Positions 16,995-24,821 of a stretch of DNA of 38,448 nucleotides are shown here, one piece after another (position 1 is the first letter of the stretch; the number at the start of each line of letters is the position of its first letter). The notes below the pieces were generated by a model, which saw nothing but the letters and a program-made list of their open reading frames with translations, did no database searches and had not been told where the DNA came from. Source of the DNA: SUP05 sp964577715 (GTDB taxonomy: Bacteria; Pseudomonadota; Gammaproteobacteria; PS1; Pseudothioglobaceae). The position numbers and the translations under genes were made by a program. The stretch is taken from positions 1-38,448 of the forward strand of contig CAZOAA010000013.1 of assembly GCA_964577715.1 (NCBI GenBank), given 5' to 3'.

Positions 16995-17700
16995 GTGAGC
17001 GTTTAATCTCTTTCAATAATTCTTTTGGCTTGACATAGCCAGGAATGTTGTCGCCATTTTCAAAGAAAATAAATGGAGTGCCAGTAACATTGAGTTTTTT
17101 AGCTAAAATTAAGTGATCAATAACTGGATTTTGACAATCTGTTAATGGATTGTCTTTTTGGATCATGCCTCTATCCATGGCTTGTTTTTGATCATCTGCA
17201 CACCAAATAGCAACAGAGCGATAGTAAGACTTGGTATTAATACCTGAACGCGGGAAAGCTAAATATTTCATGGTAATCCCCAGTTCGTTGAGCTTGGCAA
17301 CATCTTTGTGTAGTTTTCGGCAGTAAGGGCAGTCAACATCAGTAAAGACGTTAATAACGTATTTCTCATTATCAGCCTTGTAGATAACTTTTTCAGCATC
17401 TGTGGTGCTAGATAAAATTTCTTTAGCCAAACCAGATAGACGATGCTGGGTGAGATTTGTTCGAGTTTTTAAATCGATTATTTCTCCTTGTGCTAAATAG
17501 CGACCGTCTTCTGAGACGTAAATAACATCAAGTCTTGGTGTTTTAAGAACAACTTCATACAATCCTTGAAATGGCGTAGGGTTTACACTTTGCTCATTAA
17601 TGCCAGAAAAGTAAGGAGTGAGTCCCTCGATGATATCGTTTTTATCAGCAAGAGCGCTGTTTGATAATAATAGAATTGTAATAAGGAATGATCTAATCAT
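16978..17700 (-). CDS. dsbC: Thiol:disulfide interchange protein DsbC
   Basis: Periplasmic disulfide isomerase/reductase. The 240-residue precursor has an N-terminal signal peptide (MIRSFLITILLLSNSALA). An N-terminal dimerisation domain precedes a thioredoxin fold with the active site CPYC (VDCPYCRKLHKDV) near residue 123. The cis-Pro loop VTGTPFIFFENGD follows near residue 205, and a second Cys pair (WCADDQ, LTDCQNP) matches the structural disulfide of DsbC. Likely to help fold the many exported cysteine-containing proteins, including the cytochromes and copper protein here. The start codon faces pepA across a 79-base divergent gap. Confidence 0.93.
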   Translation of the reverse strand: MIRSFLITILLLSNSALADKNDIIEGLTPYFSGINEQSVNPTPFQGLYEVVLKTPRLDVIYVSEDGRYLAQGEIIDLKTRTNLTQHRLSGLAKEILSSTTDAEKVIYKADNEKYVINVFTDVDCPYCRKLHKDVAKLNELGITMKYLAFPRSGINTKSYYRSVAIWCADDQKQAMDRGMIQKDNPLTDCQNPVIDHLILAKKLNVTGTPFIFFENGDNIPGYVKPKELLKEIKRSLEKYQ

Positions 17701-17779
17701 GATAAATAATTCTGTTTAAAAATGAATAAATTTTACCTATTTAGGTACAATTGCGCCATTGTATTTAATTCGAAAAGAT

Positions 17780-19204
17780 ATGGAATTTTCTTTAATTAAT
17801 CAAAGTATTCAAAATTTTGATGGCGATAGTATTGTCATGTTTGCAAATATAGATGCAAATATTGAAGATCCGGCTGTTCAGGCGCTACTTGAGCTTAATC
17901 AATTTGAAGCTAAGGCAGGCAAGGTTTTGTCATTGAGTTTAGTTGATGGATTTAAAGCTAAACATGTCATTGTGGCTGGACTTGGACAGGCGATAACGAC
18001 CGATAAGAATTATGTAAAAGCACTGCTTGGTGTGAATACTGTCTTAACAAATATTAAAGTGAAGAATGTCATGATTCAAAAAGTTGATGTTGATCAACAT
18101 GATGAGCACTGGGTGCAAAGAACAACTGCCAGAATTATGCAAAATGCCATTTATCAGATACAAAAAGTAGGATCTGATGAGAATGATAAAAATTCAATTG
18201 AAAATATCGCAATTCAATCTAGTGACGATAATGCACATGAGCTCTACCAAGGTCAAGCCATTGCAAACGGCATGTCGCTTACGCGTCATTTAGGTGATTT
18301 ACCATCAAATGTATGTACACCTGCTTATTTGGCCGATACCGCACAAAACTTAGCTAAAACGTTTGATTTAGAGTGTGAAATTTTAGAAGAGTCAGATATG
18401 TCTAAATTAGGCATGGGTTCGTTGCTTTCAGTTTCTAAAGGGTCGATTGAAGCGCCAAAATTGATCAGCTTAAGTTATAAAGGTAATGGCAATGCTAAGC
18501 CGATTGTATTGGTTGGTAAGGGGGTAACATTTGATAGTGGTGGTATTTCCCTTAAGCCAGGTGCCGGTATGGATGAGATGAAGTATGACATGTGTGGCGC
18601 GGCTTCTGTATTAGGCACAATGCGTGCGGTAGCTGAGATGAAACTCAAGGTAAATCTTACTGTTGTGGTGCCAGCCGTTGAGAATATGCCAGCACATAAC
18701 GCTTCAAAACCAGGTGATGTTGTAACAAGCATGTCTGGCCAAACGATTGAAATCCTAAATACTGACGCAGAGGGGCGTTTAATCTTGTGTGATGCATTAA
18801 CTTATATTGAAAAATTTAACCCTGAAGTAGTGATTGATACAGCAACTTTAACGGGTGCAGTAATAGTCGCATTAGGAAAACACCATTCAGGTGTAATGGC
18901 AAATGATCAAGATCTTGCAAATGATTTAATCAGTGCAGGTAAAACTGCACTTGATACTGCATGGCAGCTACCTTTGGATGAAGAGTATGATGAGCTACTT
19001 AAATCAAATTTTGCCGATATGGGTAATATTGGTGGGCGTGAAGCTGGCACAGTTACCGCTGCTTGCTTCTTAGCAAGATATACTAAAGATTACCGCTGGG
19101 CTCATTTAGATATTGCCGGTACTGCTTGGATTAGTGGCTCTAAAAAAGGTGCGACAGGTCGACCAGTGCCATTATTAACTGAGTATATATTGAGCCAAAT
19201 TTAA
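17780..19204 (+). CDS. pepA: Leucyl aminopeptidase PepA (M17 family)
   Basis: Cytosolic di-metal exopeptidase; in E. coli it also binds DNA. 474 residues from the ATG at 17780 (MEFSLINQSIQNFDGD), which gives the typical N-terminus; an in-frame TTG at 17759 would add seven residues and is not needed. The metal/catalytic region has VLVGKGVTFDSGGISLKP, then MKYDMCGAASVLG and the family signature NTDAEGRLILCDAL. A TACAAT at 17746-17751 is a plausible -10 element, but the -35 is poor. ppnP follows after 10 bases. Confidence 0.96.
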   Translation: MEFSLINQSIQNFDGDSIVMFANIDANIEDPAVQALLELNQFEAKAGKVLSLSLVDGFKAKHVIVAGLGQAITTDKNYVKALLGVNTVLTNIKVKNVMIQKVDVDQHDEHWVQRTTARIMQNAIYQIQKVGSDENDKNSIENIAIQSSDDNAHELYQGQAIANGMSLTRHLGDLPSNVCTPAYLADTAQNLAKTFDLECEILEESDMSKLGMGSLLSVSKGSIEAPKLISLSYKGNGNAKPIVLVGKGVTFDSGGISLKPGAGMDEMKYDMCGAASVLGTMRAVAEMKLKVNLTVVVPAVENMPAHNASKPGDVVTSMSGQTIEILNTDAEGRLILCDALTYIEKFNPEVVIDTATLTGAVIVALGKHHSGVMANDQDLANDLISAGKTALDTAWQLPLDEEYDELLKSNFADMGNIGGREAGTVTAACFLARYTKDYRWAHLDIAGTAWISGSKKGATGRPVPLLTEYILSQI

Positions 19205-19214
19205 GGAATAGTTT

Positions 19215-19526
19215 ATGTCAAGTTTTACAAATGTAGAAGTTATTAAAAAAGCAAATATTTATTTTGATGGTAAGGTGACTTCGCGTACGATTATCTTTCC
19301 AGATGGCAGTAAAAAGACATTAGGCATTATGATGCCAGGTGATTACGAATTTGGAACAGATGATAATGAACTAATGGAAATTCAAGCAGGTGAGATGGAC
19401 GTTTTACTACCTGGTAAGAGCGAGTGGCAGACCTTTATCAAAGGTACGTCATTTGAAGTGCCAAAAGACTCTAGTTTTAAGTTGCAAGTTAAAGAGGTAA
19501 CGGATTATTGTTGTTCTTATTTTTGA
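19215..19526 (+). CDS. ppnP: Pyrimidine/purine nucleoside phosphorylase PpnP (DUF1255)
   Basis: A small cupin-fold enzyme that phosphorolyses several nucleosides to base plus ribose-1-phosphate. 103 residues, against 94 in E. coli YaiE/PpnP. The conserved stretches are NIYFDGKVTSRTI, then LGIMMPGDYEFGTDDNELMEI, VLLPGKSEWQ, FEVPKDSSFKLQV and the terminal YCCSYF. A Shine-Dalgarno AAGGA lies ahead of the ATG, 10 bases after pepA. Together they suggest scavenging of peptides and nucleosides. The last 10 bases overlap the end of the hydrolase gene on the other strand. Confidence 0.9.
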   Translation: MSSFTNVEVIKKANIYFDGKVTSRTIIFPDGSKKTLGIMMPGDYEFGTDDNELMEIQAGEMDVLLPGKSEWQTFIKGTSFEVPKDSSFKLQVKEVTDYCCSYF

Positions 19527-20467
19527 GCTTCTCTATCTAGCCAAACACCTAGCCCTTGGGCGCAGATTTCTAAATCTCCTTTAAACAACTTTACTTGTTG
19601 ACGTTCGTCAAGATCCACACCATGTTTACTGGCTATTTTTAATAAGTAATCGAGTAGTGATTCTTTAATGGCTTTATGGCGATTCGGCCGGCCTTCTAAT
19701 TTTTTAGCAATTTCAACAAAGCCGTCGATATGCTTTATTAGAATATCAGCAGAATTGGCAGTAAACTCTATACGGTTAAAATGCGTTAAATAAGCATATT
19801 TTGGTTGTAGCTGCATTAGCTTACTAATGGTATTTTTCCAGGCACTAGGGTCAAACTGTACTGGTGTGGTAGGTGGAAATATTAACTCTCCCTGCTCAGT
19901 ATCAAACTCTCTATAGCTTACACCTAGCGTATCGCCACTAAAGACGCTACGTGATTTTTCATCCCAAATACATACGTGATGGCGTGCATGCCCAGGTGTA
20001 TCAATAAATTTTAATTTTCTATCGCCGAGTACAATTTCATCATTATCCTTAGCAATGATTATTTTTTCATTAGGAATTGGTATTAAATCACCTAGGAATT
20101 GTTTAAAAAATAACTCGCCATAGACATCAATAACACCTTGACGTAGTTTTGATGGGTCAATTAAATGTTGAGCGCCACGCTCATGTACATAGACTTTAGC
20201 ACTAGGCAGGTGCTTTATTAACTCGCCAACACCACCTGCATGGTCAAGGTGAATATGGGTAAGTAATATATAGTCTACATTTTCACGTTTAATATTTTTA
20301 GCATCAAGCGTGGCCAGTAGTGTTGGCACAGATAGATGACAGCCTGTATCAACAAATGCAGCTCTGCCTTTGTCTTCAATCAGGTAGGCAGCAACAAAAT
20401 CTTTGCGCATGTGCTCGGTATCAATGCAAGTAATGCCAAAGTCAAGTTGATGGTAGATAGGATTCAT
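19517..20467 (-). CDS. Metallo-beta-lactamase-fold hydrolase
   Basis: A 316-residue MBL-fold enzyme. The metal-binding motif is THIHLDHAGG near residue 70, with DTPGHARHHVCIW (next His ligand) and FSGDTLG (bridging Asp). The C-terminal ~100 residues are helical. No signal peptide, so cytoplasmic. The family covers glyoxalase II-like, sulfur dioxygenase-like and other hydrolases. The layout HxHxDH plus GH..H fits a thiolesterase or a generic hydrolase, and the exact substrate is unknown. The gene is preceded by a terminator that separates it from the DUF302 gene. Confidence 0.85.
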   Translation of the reverse strand: MNPIYHQLDFGITCIDTEHMRKDFVAAYLIEDKGRAAFVDTGCHLSVPTLLATLDAKNIKRENVDYILLTHIHLDHAGGVGELIKHLPSAKVYVHERGAQHLIDPSKLRQGVIDVYGELFFKQFLGDLIPIPNEKIIIAKDNDEIVLGDRKLKFIDTPGHARHHVCIWDEKSRSVFSGDTLGVSYREFDTEQGELIFPPTTPVQFDPSAWKNTISKLMQLQPKYAYLTHFNRIEFTANSADILIKHIDGFVEIAKKLEGRPNRHKAIKESLLDYLLKIASKHGVDLDERQQVKLFKGDLEICAQGLGVWLDREAQK

Positions 20468-20485
20468 AACCTCATTTTAGACAAT

Positions 20486-20513
20486 AAAAAAACCGCCCAA
20501 AAGAGCGGTTTTT
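20486..20513 (-). terminator. Rho-independent terminator of the DUF302 gene
   Basis: AAAAACCGC (20488-20496) pairs with GCGGTTTTT (20505-20513) around an 8-base loop. Read on the minus strand, the stem runs into a T-rich tail. It lies between the DUF302 stop at 20532 and the hydrolase start at 20467, so the two minus-strand genes are probably separate transcripts. Confidence 0.85.
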
Positions 20514-20531
20514 AATAATTAAATTAATTGT

Positions 20532-21152
20532 TTAGAAGTCGCCTTCTGCACCGCCATTTTGAATAGCAGTAATCACACGCTGAACTTCTAGCGCTTTTTC
20601 AAGTAGGTAATCAGGCAATGGTGCACCACCATAAATCATTGCGTTCATGTCTAGTGTGTATAACCATCTTTGACCCTCTTTGTCTTCAATTAGTGCTAAT
20701 CGACAAGGTAAGTAAGCTGAGAATGCATCTGAATGTTCAACCATGGTCATTGCTGTACGTGGCGCACAGTATTGGTAAATTTTAAGGAATCTTTGTTTTT
20801 TACCAGTTTGTAATTCAACCATTTCTGATAATGGCAGCATGCCGACTGAACGAATACCTTCAGCTGTTGCAATACTTTCCATTGCTTCTTCAACGTCACC
20901 GTTTGATACATCATCAGCAACTTTAACACGTACAATAGATGCCATAGTGATATCACCTGTCTCTAGTAGTGTGTTGGTCATTGGCATGTAAACCTTTTCC
21001 ATTGACTGCGGGTGAAGCTTTGGTGAAATCATTTCACTGATAACTTTCCCTGTTACACCATCGTATTTAACTTGTAGTGATACGCCGTAATAAACTGCAA
21101 TTGCACCGATGACAATTAGCACCCATTTAACTAAACTAATAACCTTGCCCAT
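20532..21152 (-). CDS. Membrane-anchored DUF302 family protein
   Basis: A 206-residue protein with one N-terminal transmembrane segment (residues 7-25, WVLIVIGAIAVYYGV) and no clear cleavage site, so the bulk is probably periplasmic. The DUF302 core is visible as IYQYCAPRTAMTMVEHSDAFSAYLPCR followed by LYTLDMNAMIYGG. Two Cys (in YQYCAP and LPCR) stand out. DUF302 proteins are small dimeric proteins of unknown function, frequent in sulfur-metabolising bacteria. The function cannot be assigned. It is monocistronic, with its own terminator, and has a good Shine-Dalgarno (GAGGAG on the minus strand). A 9-bp inverted repeat lies upstream. Confidence 0.75.
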   Translation of the reverse strand: MGKVISLVKWVLIVIGAIAVYYGVSLQVKYDGVTGKVISEMISPKLHPQSMEKVYMPMTNTLLETGDITMASIVRVKVADDVSNGDVEEAMESIATAEGIRSVGMLPLSEMVELQTGKKQRFLKIYQYCAPRTAMTMVEHSDAFSAYLPCRLALIEDKEGQRWLYTLDMNAMIYGGAPLPDYLLEKALEVQRVITAIQNGGAEGDF

Positions 21153-21185
21153 TTTCTTCTACTCCTCTTTTAGATTAAAAAATAA

Positions 21186-21225
21186 CATTAAGAACTTCGA
21201 ATTTTATCACTCATTTTTCTTAATG
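21186..21225. repeat. 9-bp inverted repeat upstream of the DUF302 gene
   Basis: CATTAAGAA at 21186-21194 recurs as its exact reverse complement TTCTTAATG at 21217-21225, 22 bases apart, the same spacing as the operator-like repeat at 1295-1338. It lies 34-73 bases ahead of the DUF302 ATG (minus strand), where a regulator could bind. The rest of this 175-base gap holds a short palindrome (GTAAATTTAC, 21229-21238) and a possible promoter for the gene on the plus strand. Confidence 0.4.
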
Positions 21226-21289
21226 TGGGTAAATTTACGCTATAAGAGGTAAAGTTGGCCATATATGCGCTAAATTTATAGGTGAGAAG

Positions 21290-21319
21290 TTTACAATTTT
21301 TCTATAAAGATTGCATAAT
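21290..21319 (+). promoter_or_regulatory. Candidate promoter of the pabC-mltG fusion gene
   Basis: TTTACA at 21290-21295 and CATAAT at 21314-21319 are 18 bases apart. The -10 box ends 8 bases before the ATG at 21328 and there is no Shine-Dalgarno at a normal distance, so transcription could start at or beside the start codon. Weak on sequence alone. Confidence 0.4.
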
Positions 21320-21327
21320 ATTGAGTT

Positions 21328-23124
21328 ATGAAACATATCGTATTAATCAATGGGAAAAAACAATCAAAGCTAAGTGTTTTTGATCGATCTGTGCAGTTTG
21401 GCGACGGTTTGTTTGAAACATGTGTAGTTAAAGATAGAAAAATATTATTTTGGTCTGAGCACTTTTCTAGACTAGAAAGAGGCCGTAAAAAATTAAAAAT
21501 AAACGAGGTTGGATCTGGCCAATGGTTAAAAGATATTGCTAAAGCAATATCAATTTCTAAATTAGATAATGCAGTTGTAAAAATCATTCTCTCTCGTGGG
21601 GAAAGTTTAAGAGGTTATGGATTTGATGAAAAAATAACCCCTACTCGGATTGTTATCATCTCTAGTCTGCCTGAAAAAGTGCCAGATGAATATGCATTAA
21701 CACTATGTAAAAGTGGCTATGCAACGAATCAAATCCTTTCAGGTATTAAACATTGTAATCGACTTGAACAGGTACTGGCCAGGTCTGATATGAGTGCAGA
21801 TGAATGCATTATGCTAGATGAAAATGGTCATGTTATCTCCACTACTCAGGCAAATATCTTTGCTATTAAATCTAACGTAATATTGACACCGGCACTCGAT
21901 GAATGTGGTATTGAAGGCACTCGACGTGAGGTTATTTTAAAAATTGCTCGTGAACTAGGAATGCAGGTTGATGTGTGTTCGTTGTCTGTTTCTGAATTGC
22001 TTGAATCTGATGAGGTGTTTATTGCTAATAGTGTTATTGGCATCAAATCAGTTAGCAAGATTAATCAGCAACAATTTGATCAACATGTAACGACTGAGAA
22101 AGTTAAACACGCTCTTTTTTCTTTGCAAAATCTCAATAGTTCTTCAAAAGCGCTCAAGTCTAGTAAGCGACGCATTTTAGGATGGGTTGTTGCAATCAGT
22201 ACAATTTTAATCTTTAGTGCTTATTATTGGTTCAAGGATGTTCAGGTAGAAAAACCTACAATTTATCAACTCTCTTCAGGGGCTAATATTCACAGCATTG
22301 CCGCCGAACTAGAGAAATTAAATTATATTAATTCTAGTCAGTATCTTATTTTTTTAGCAAAATTTTTAAAATTAGATAATCAGTTAAAACAGGGTTATTA
22401 TGAGTTAGTCCCCAATATGGGCATTGCTGCTTTGTTGCATAATTTTTCTTCTTCTAAGGTGGCAACTATAAAAATTACTTTGGTAGAAGGAAAAACAATT
22501 AAAGATTATTATCAGCAATTAATTAACCATTCAGCACTTAAATATCAAGATGGTTTTGATCAAACCATGAAATCAATTGGCATTAAAAAACCTTATGAAG
22601 GAAAATTTTGGCCAGATACTTATCAGGTAAATTATGGTGATAGTGTGCTGAGTGTTTTACAAAGGGCTAATAAAATAATGCAAGAAAAATTAAATAATGC
22701 ATGGCAGGCTCGACACAAAAATCTAGCTTTAAATAATGCCAACGAAGCATTAATTTTGGCTTCGTTGATTGAAAGAGAGACTGCACATCATGCAGAAAAA
22801 GCACAAATAGCAGGCGTATTTATCAATCGATTGCAAAAAGGTATGCGTCTGCAAACCGATCCAAGTGTGATTTATGCTTTGGGAGAGCAATATCACGGAA
22901 AACTAAGCAAAAAAGATTTGCGTATTAATAGCCCGTATAACACGTATCGAAATAAAGGCTTGCCACCTGGTGCAATTGGCTCGGTAGGGTACGAGTCGTT
23001 AAATGCAGCAACACAGCCACTCCAAACAGAAGCGCTCTATTTTGTTTCGAAAAAAGATGGTACACACGCCTTTGCAAAAACCTATCAGCAACATAGACGC
23101 AACATCAAAAAATATTTAAATTAA
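21328..23124 (+). CDS. Fused aminodeoxychorismate lyase (PabC) and endolytic murein transglycosylase (MltG)
   Basis: One 598-residue frame holds two whole enzymes. Residues 1-265 are a fold-type IV PLP enzyme like PabC, which turns 4-amino-4-deoxychorismate into p-aminobenzoate and pyruvate. They include FDRSVQFGDGLFET, the PLP lysine Lys141 in SGIKHCNRLEQVLAR, and DECGIEGTRR. Residues 266-282 form a Ser/Lys-rich linker, residues 283-301 a transmembrane helix (ILGWVVAISTILIFSAYY), and residues 302-598 an MltG (YceG) domain with catalytic Glu482 in LASLIERETA, RLQTDPSVIYALG and GLPPGAIG. The topology is consistent: PabC in the cytoplasm, MltG in the periplasm. In many gammaproteobacteria pabC, mltG, tmk and holB are separate neighbours; here the first two are joined. 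No in-frame ATG exists between codons 212 and 364, so a separate MltG start is unlikely. Confidence 0.93.
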   Translation: MKHIVLINGKKQSKLSVFDRSVQFGDGLFETCVVKDRKILFWSEHFSRLERGRKKLKINEVGSGQWLKDIAKAISISKLDNAVVKIILSRGESLRGYGFDEKITPTRIVIISSLPEKVPDEYALTLCKSGYATNQILSGIKHCNRLEQVLARSDMSADECIMLDENGHVISTTQANIFAIKSNVILTPALDECGIEGTRREVILKIARELGMQVDVCSLSVSELLESDEVFIANSVIGIKSVSKINQQQFDQHVTTEKVKHALFSLQNLNSSSKALKSSKRRILGWVVAISTILIFSAYYWFKDVQVEKPTIYQLSSGANIHSIAAELEKLNYINSSQYLIFLAKFLKLDNQLKQGYYELVPNMGIAALLHNFSSSKVATIKITLVEGKTIKDYYQQLINHSALKYQDGFDQTMKSIGIKKPYEGKFWPDTYQVNYGDSVLSVLQRANKIMQEKLNNAWQARHKNLALNNANEALILASLIERETAHHAEKAQIAGVFINRLQKGMRLQTDPSVIYALGEQYHGKLSKKDLRINSPYNTYRNKGLPPGAIGSVGYESLNAATQPLQTEALYFVSKKDGTHAFAKTYQQHRRNIKKYLN

Positions 23125-23134
23125 AATACTGATT

Positions 23135-23752
23135 ATGCAAAAGGGAAAATTTATCACCATTGATGGTGTGGAAGGCGCAGGTAAAAGTACACAAATTAAT
23201 TTTATTTGTGATTATCTGAAGGATAAAGGCATTAATGTGGTGCTGACTCGTGAGCCTGGAGGTACTGAATTAGGCGAAGATATTCGTGCATTATTGTTAA
23301 ATCCAGAAACCAAATCAATGCATTCAGATACAGAGTTATTATTAATGTTCGCTGCAAGAAATGAACATATTAATGCAAAAATTCTACCCATACTAGAAAA
23401 AGGAGATTGGGTTTTGAGCGATCGATTTACCGATGCCTCTTATGCTTATCAGGGGGGCGGAAGAGGTTTGAACGTTGACCGAATTGCCAAATTGGAAGAG
23501 TGGGTATTGCAAGATTTTTCCCCAGATATGACGCTACTATTAGATGTTCCAGTTGAGTTGGGAATGTCACGTGTTGAATCACGAGGTGAGAAAGACCGTA
23601 TTGAACTTGAAGATATAGATTTTTTTAATAGAGTAAGGCAAGCTTATATTACTAGATCTAAAAAATTTCCAGATAGAATAAAATTAATTGATTCATCAAA
23701 AACAGTAAAACATACTACACAACAAATTAAAACTATTTTAGATATGTTATGA
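23135..23752 (+). CDS. tmk: Thymidylate kinase
   Basis: Phosphorylates dTMP to dTDP. 205 residues. The P-loop is GVEGAGKSTQINF near residue 10, the TREPGGTELGE motif is present, the DRF motif is in VLSDRFTDASYAYQGGGRG, and the LID region SRGEKDRIE follows. It starts 10 bases after the fusion gene and its last codons overlap the holB start (ATGA), so the operon order pabC-mltG, tmk, holB is kept. Confidence 0.97.
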   Translation: MQKGKFITIDGVEGAGKSTQINFICDYLKDKGINVVLTREPGGTELGEDIRALLLNPETKSMHSDTELLLMFAARNEHINAKILPILEKGDWVLSDRFTDASYAYQGGGRGLNVDRIAKLEEWVLQDFSPDMTLLLDVPVELGMSRVESRGEKDRIELEDIDFFNRVRQAYITRSKKFPDRIKLIDSSKTVKHTTQQIKTILDML

Positions 23753-24780
23753 TTCTGCCTTGGCATCAAAAACCTTTCGCAAAACTCAAACAGATGATTG
23801 ATCAAAATCATCTGCCTCATGCTTTGCTTATTACAGGCAGTGAGCAAATAGGCAAGTTCGAACTGATGCAGCAATTAGTAAAGACTTTACTATGTCAAGA
23901 CCAAGCCTGTAATCAGTGTGATTTATGTCGTGCTATTGCTAAGGACAACCCGAAGGAGTCACTAGAAATATCAACATTGATTCGCCGGTCGCACTATCCG
24001 AATATGGTGTATTGTCGAGCTGAGGTGAATGACAAAGGCATAGAGTCGAAAAATATACTCATTGATCAGATTCGTGCTTTTTGTGATGCGCTTAATAAAA
24101 CTGCTGACGAGTTACAAATTGGTGTGCTATTTTATGCCGATCAAATGACTATTAGTGCTGCAAACGGTTTATTAAAAACCTTGGAAGAGCCTAGAGAAAA
24201 CACACTAATTATTTTGTTGGCACATAATCCAAAAAATCTACCAGCGACAATACTATCTCGTTGTCAAAGCATACATATACCACCTGCTTACGATCAAGAA
24301 ACAGAGACTTGGCTTGCTGAGCGTATTAGTGATACACAAAATACAGATTTTGAGGTGGAGCAGTTATTAGAGCATACGCACGGTGTTCCATTTAAGGTGC
24401 TTTCAGAACTTTCCGGAGATGGTTTTATTCATCATCAGCATTGGCAAAATCAACTGTTAGATATTGCTATTCACCCTTTAATGATTAATCAATTGCAGGA
24501 TTTTGATGGTAATGAAGTTGAGGTATTAAATAGTTTGCAAAATTTGGTTATTGAGGGCATTAGATTAAAAACTCTTAAACACAATGGGGGCTCAATAGAG
24601 CTTAACAAGGTAGTGGAGCAGACCAGTACTGACTTTTTATTTAAATTATTAGATGATATTTATCGTGCAATTAGTTTGTCTAAAACCTCAGTTAATATCA
24701 AGCTATTGTTGGATAATATACTCATTGTGTGGTCGCATATTACTCACTTAAAGCGCTATCCACAAATTACTGCAATTTAA
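23749..24780 (+). CDS. holB: DNA polymerase III delta' subunit
   Basis: Part of the clamp-loader complex of the replicative polymerase. 343 residues. It begins PWHQKPFAKLKQ and HALLITGSEQIGKFEL, where the degenerate P-loop is typical of delta'. The zinc-binding Cys cluster is CQDQACNQCDLC near residue 48. The sensor-like segment QMTISAANGLLKTLEEPRE and LPATILSRCQS (SRC motif) are present. The C-terminal domain is helical. It overlaps tmk by 4 bases. Confidence 0.95.
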   Translation: MILPWHQKPFAKLKQMIDQNHLPHALLITGSEQIGKFELMQQLVKTLLCQDQACNQCDLCRAIAKDNPKESLEISTLIRRSHYPNMVYCRAEVNDKGIESKNILIDQIRAFCDALNKTADELQIGVLFYADQMTISAANGLLKTLEEPRENTLIILLAHNPKNLPATILSRCQSIHIPPAYDQETETWLAERISDTQNTDFEVEQLLEHTHGVPFKVLSELSGDGFIHHQHWQNQLLDIAIHPLMINQLQDFDGNEVEVLNSLQNLVIEGIRLKTLKHNGGSIELNKVVEQTSTDFLFKLLDDIYRAISLSKTSVNIKLLLDNILIVWSHITHLKRYPQITAI

Positions 24781-24821
24781 TATCATCAAAAATTTTATAA
24801 CTTAATTACAGAATTCTTAAT

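Noticed and set aside
17759..17779. Seven-residue extension of PepA from TTG at 17759
   Set aside because: The ATG at 17780 gives the expected N-terminus.
21229..21238. Palindrome GTAAATTTAC
   Set aside because: A 10-base palindrome is expected by chance in AT-rich DNA and has no companion site.
21328..22125. Annotating pabC and mltG as two genes
   Set aside because: No stop codon separates them and no ATG with a Shine-Dalgarno precedes the MltG part. Note also that the MltG family was once labelled aminodeoxychorismate lyase in databases, so labels alone mislead; here the N-terminal half is a real PabC with its PLP lysine.
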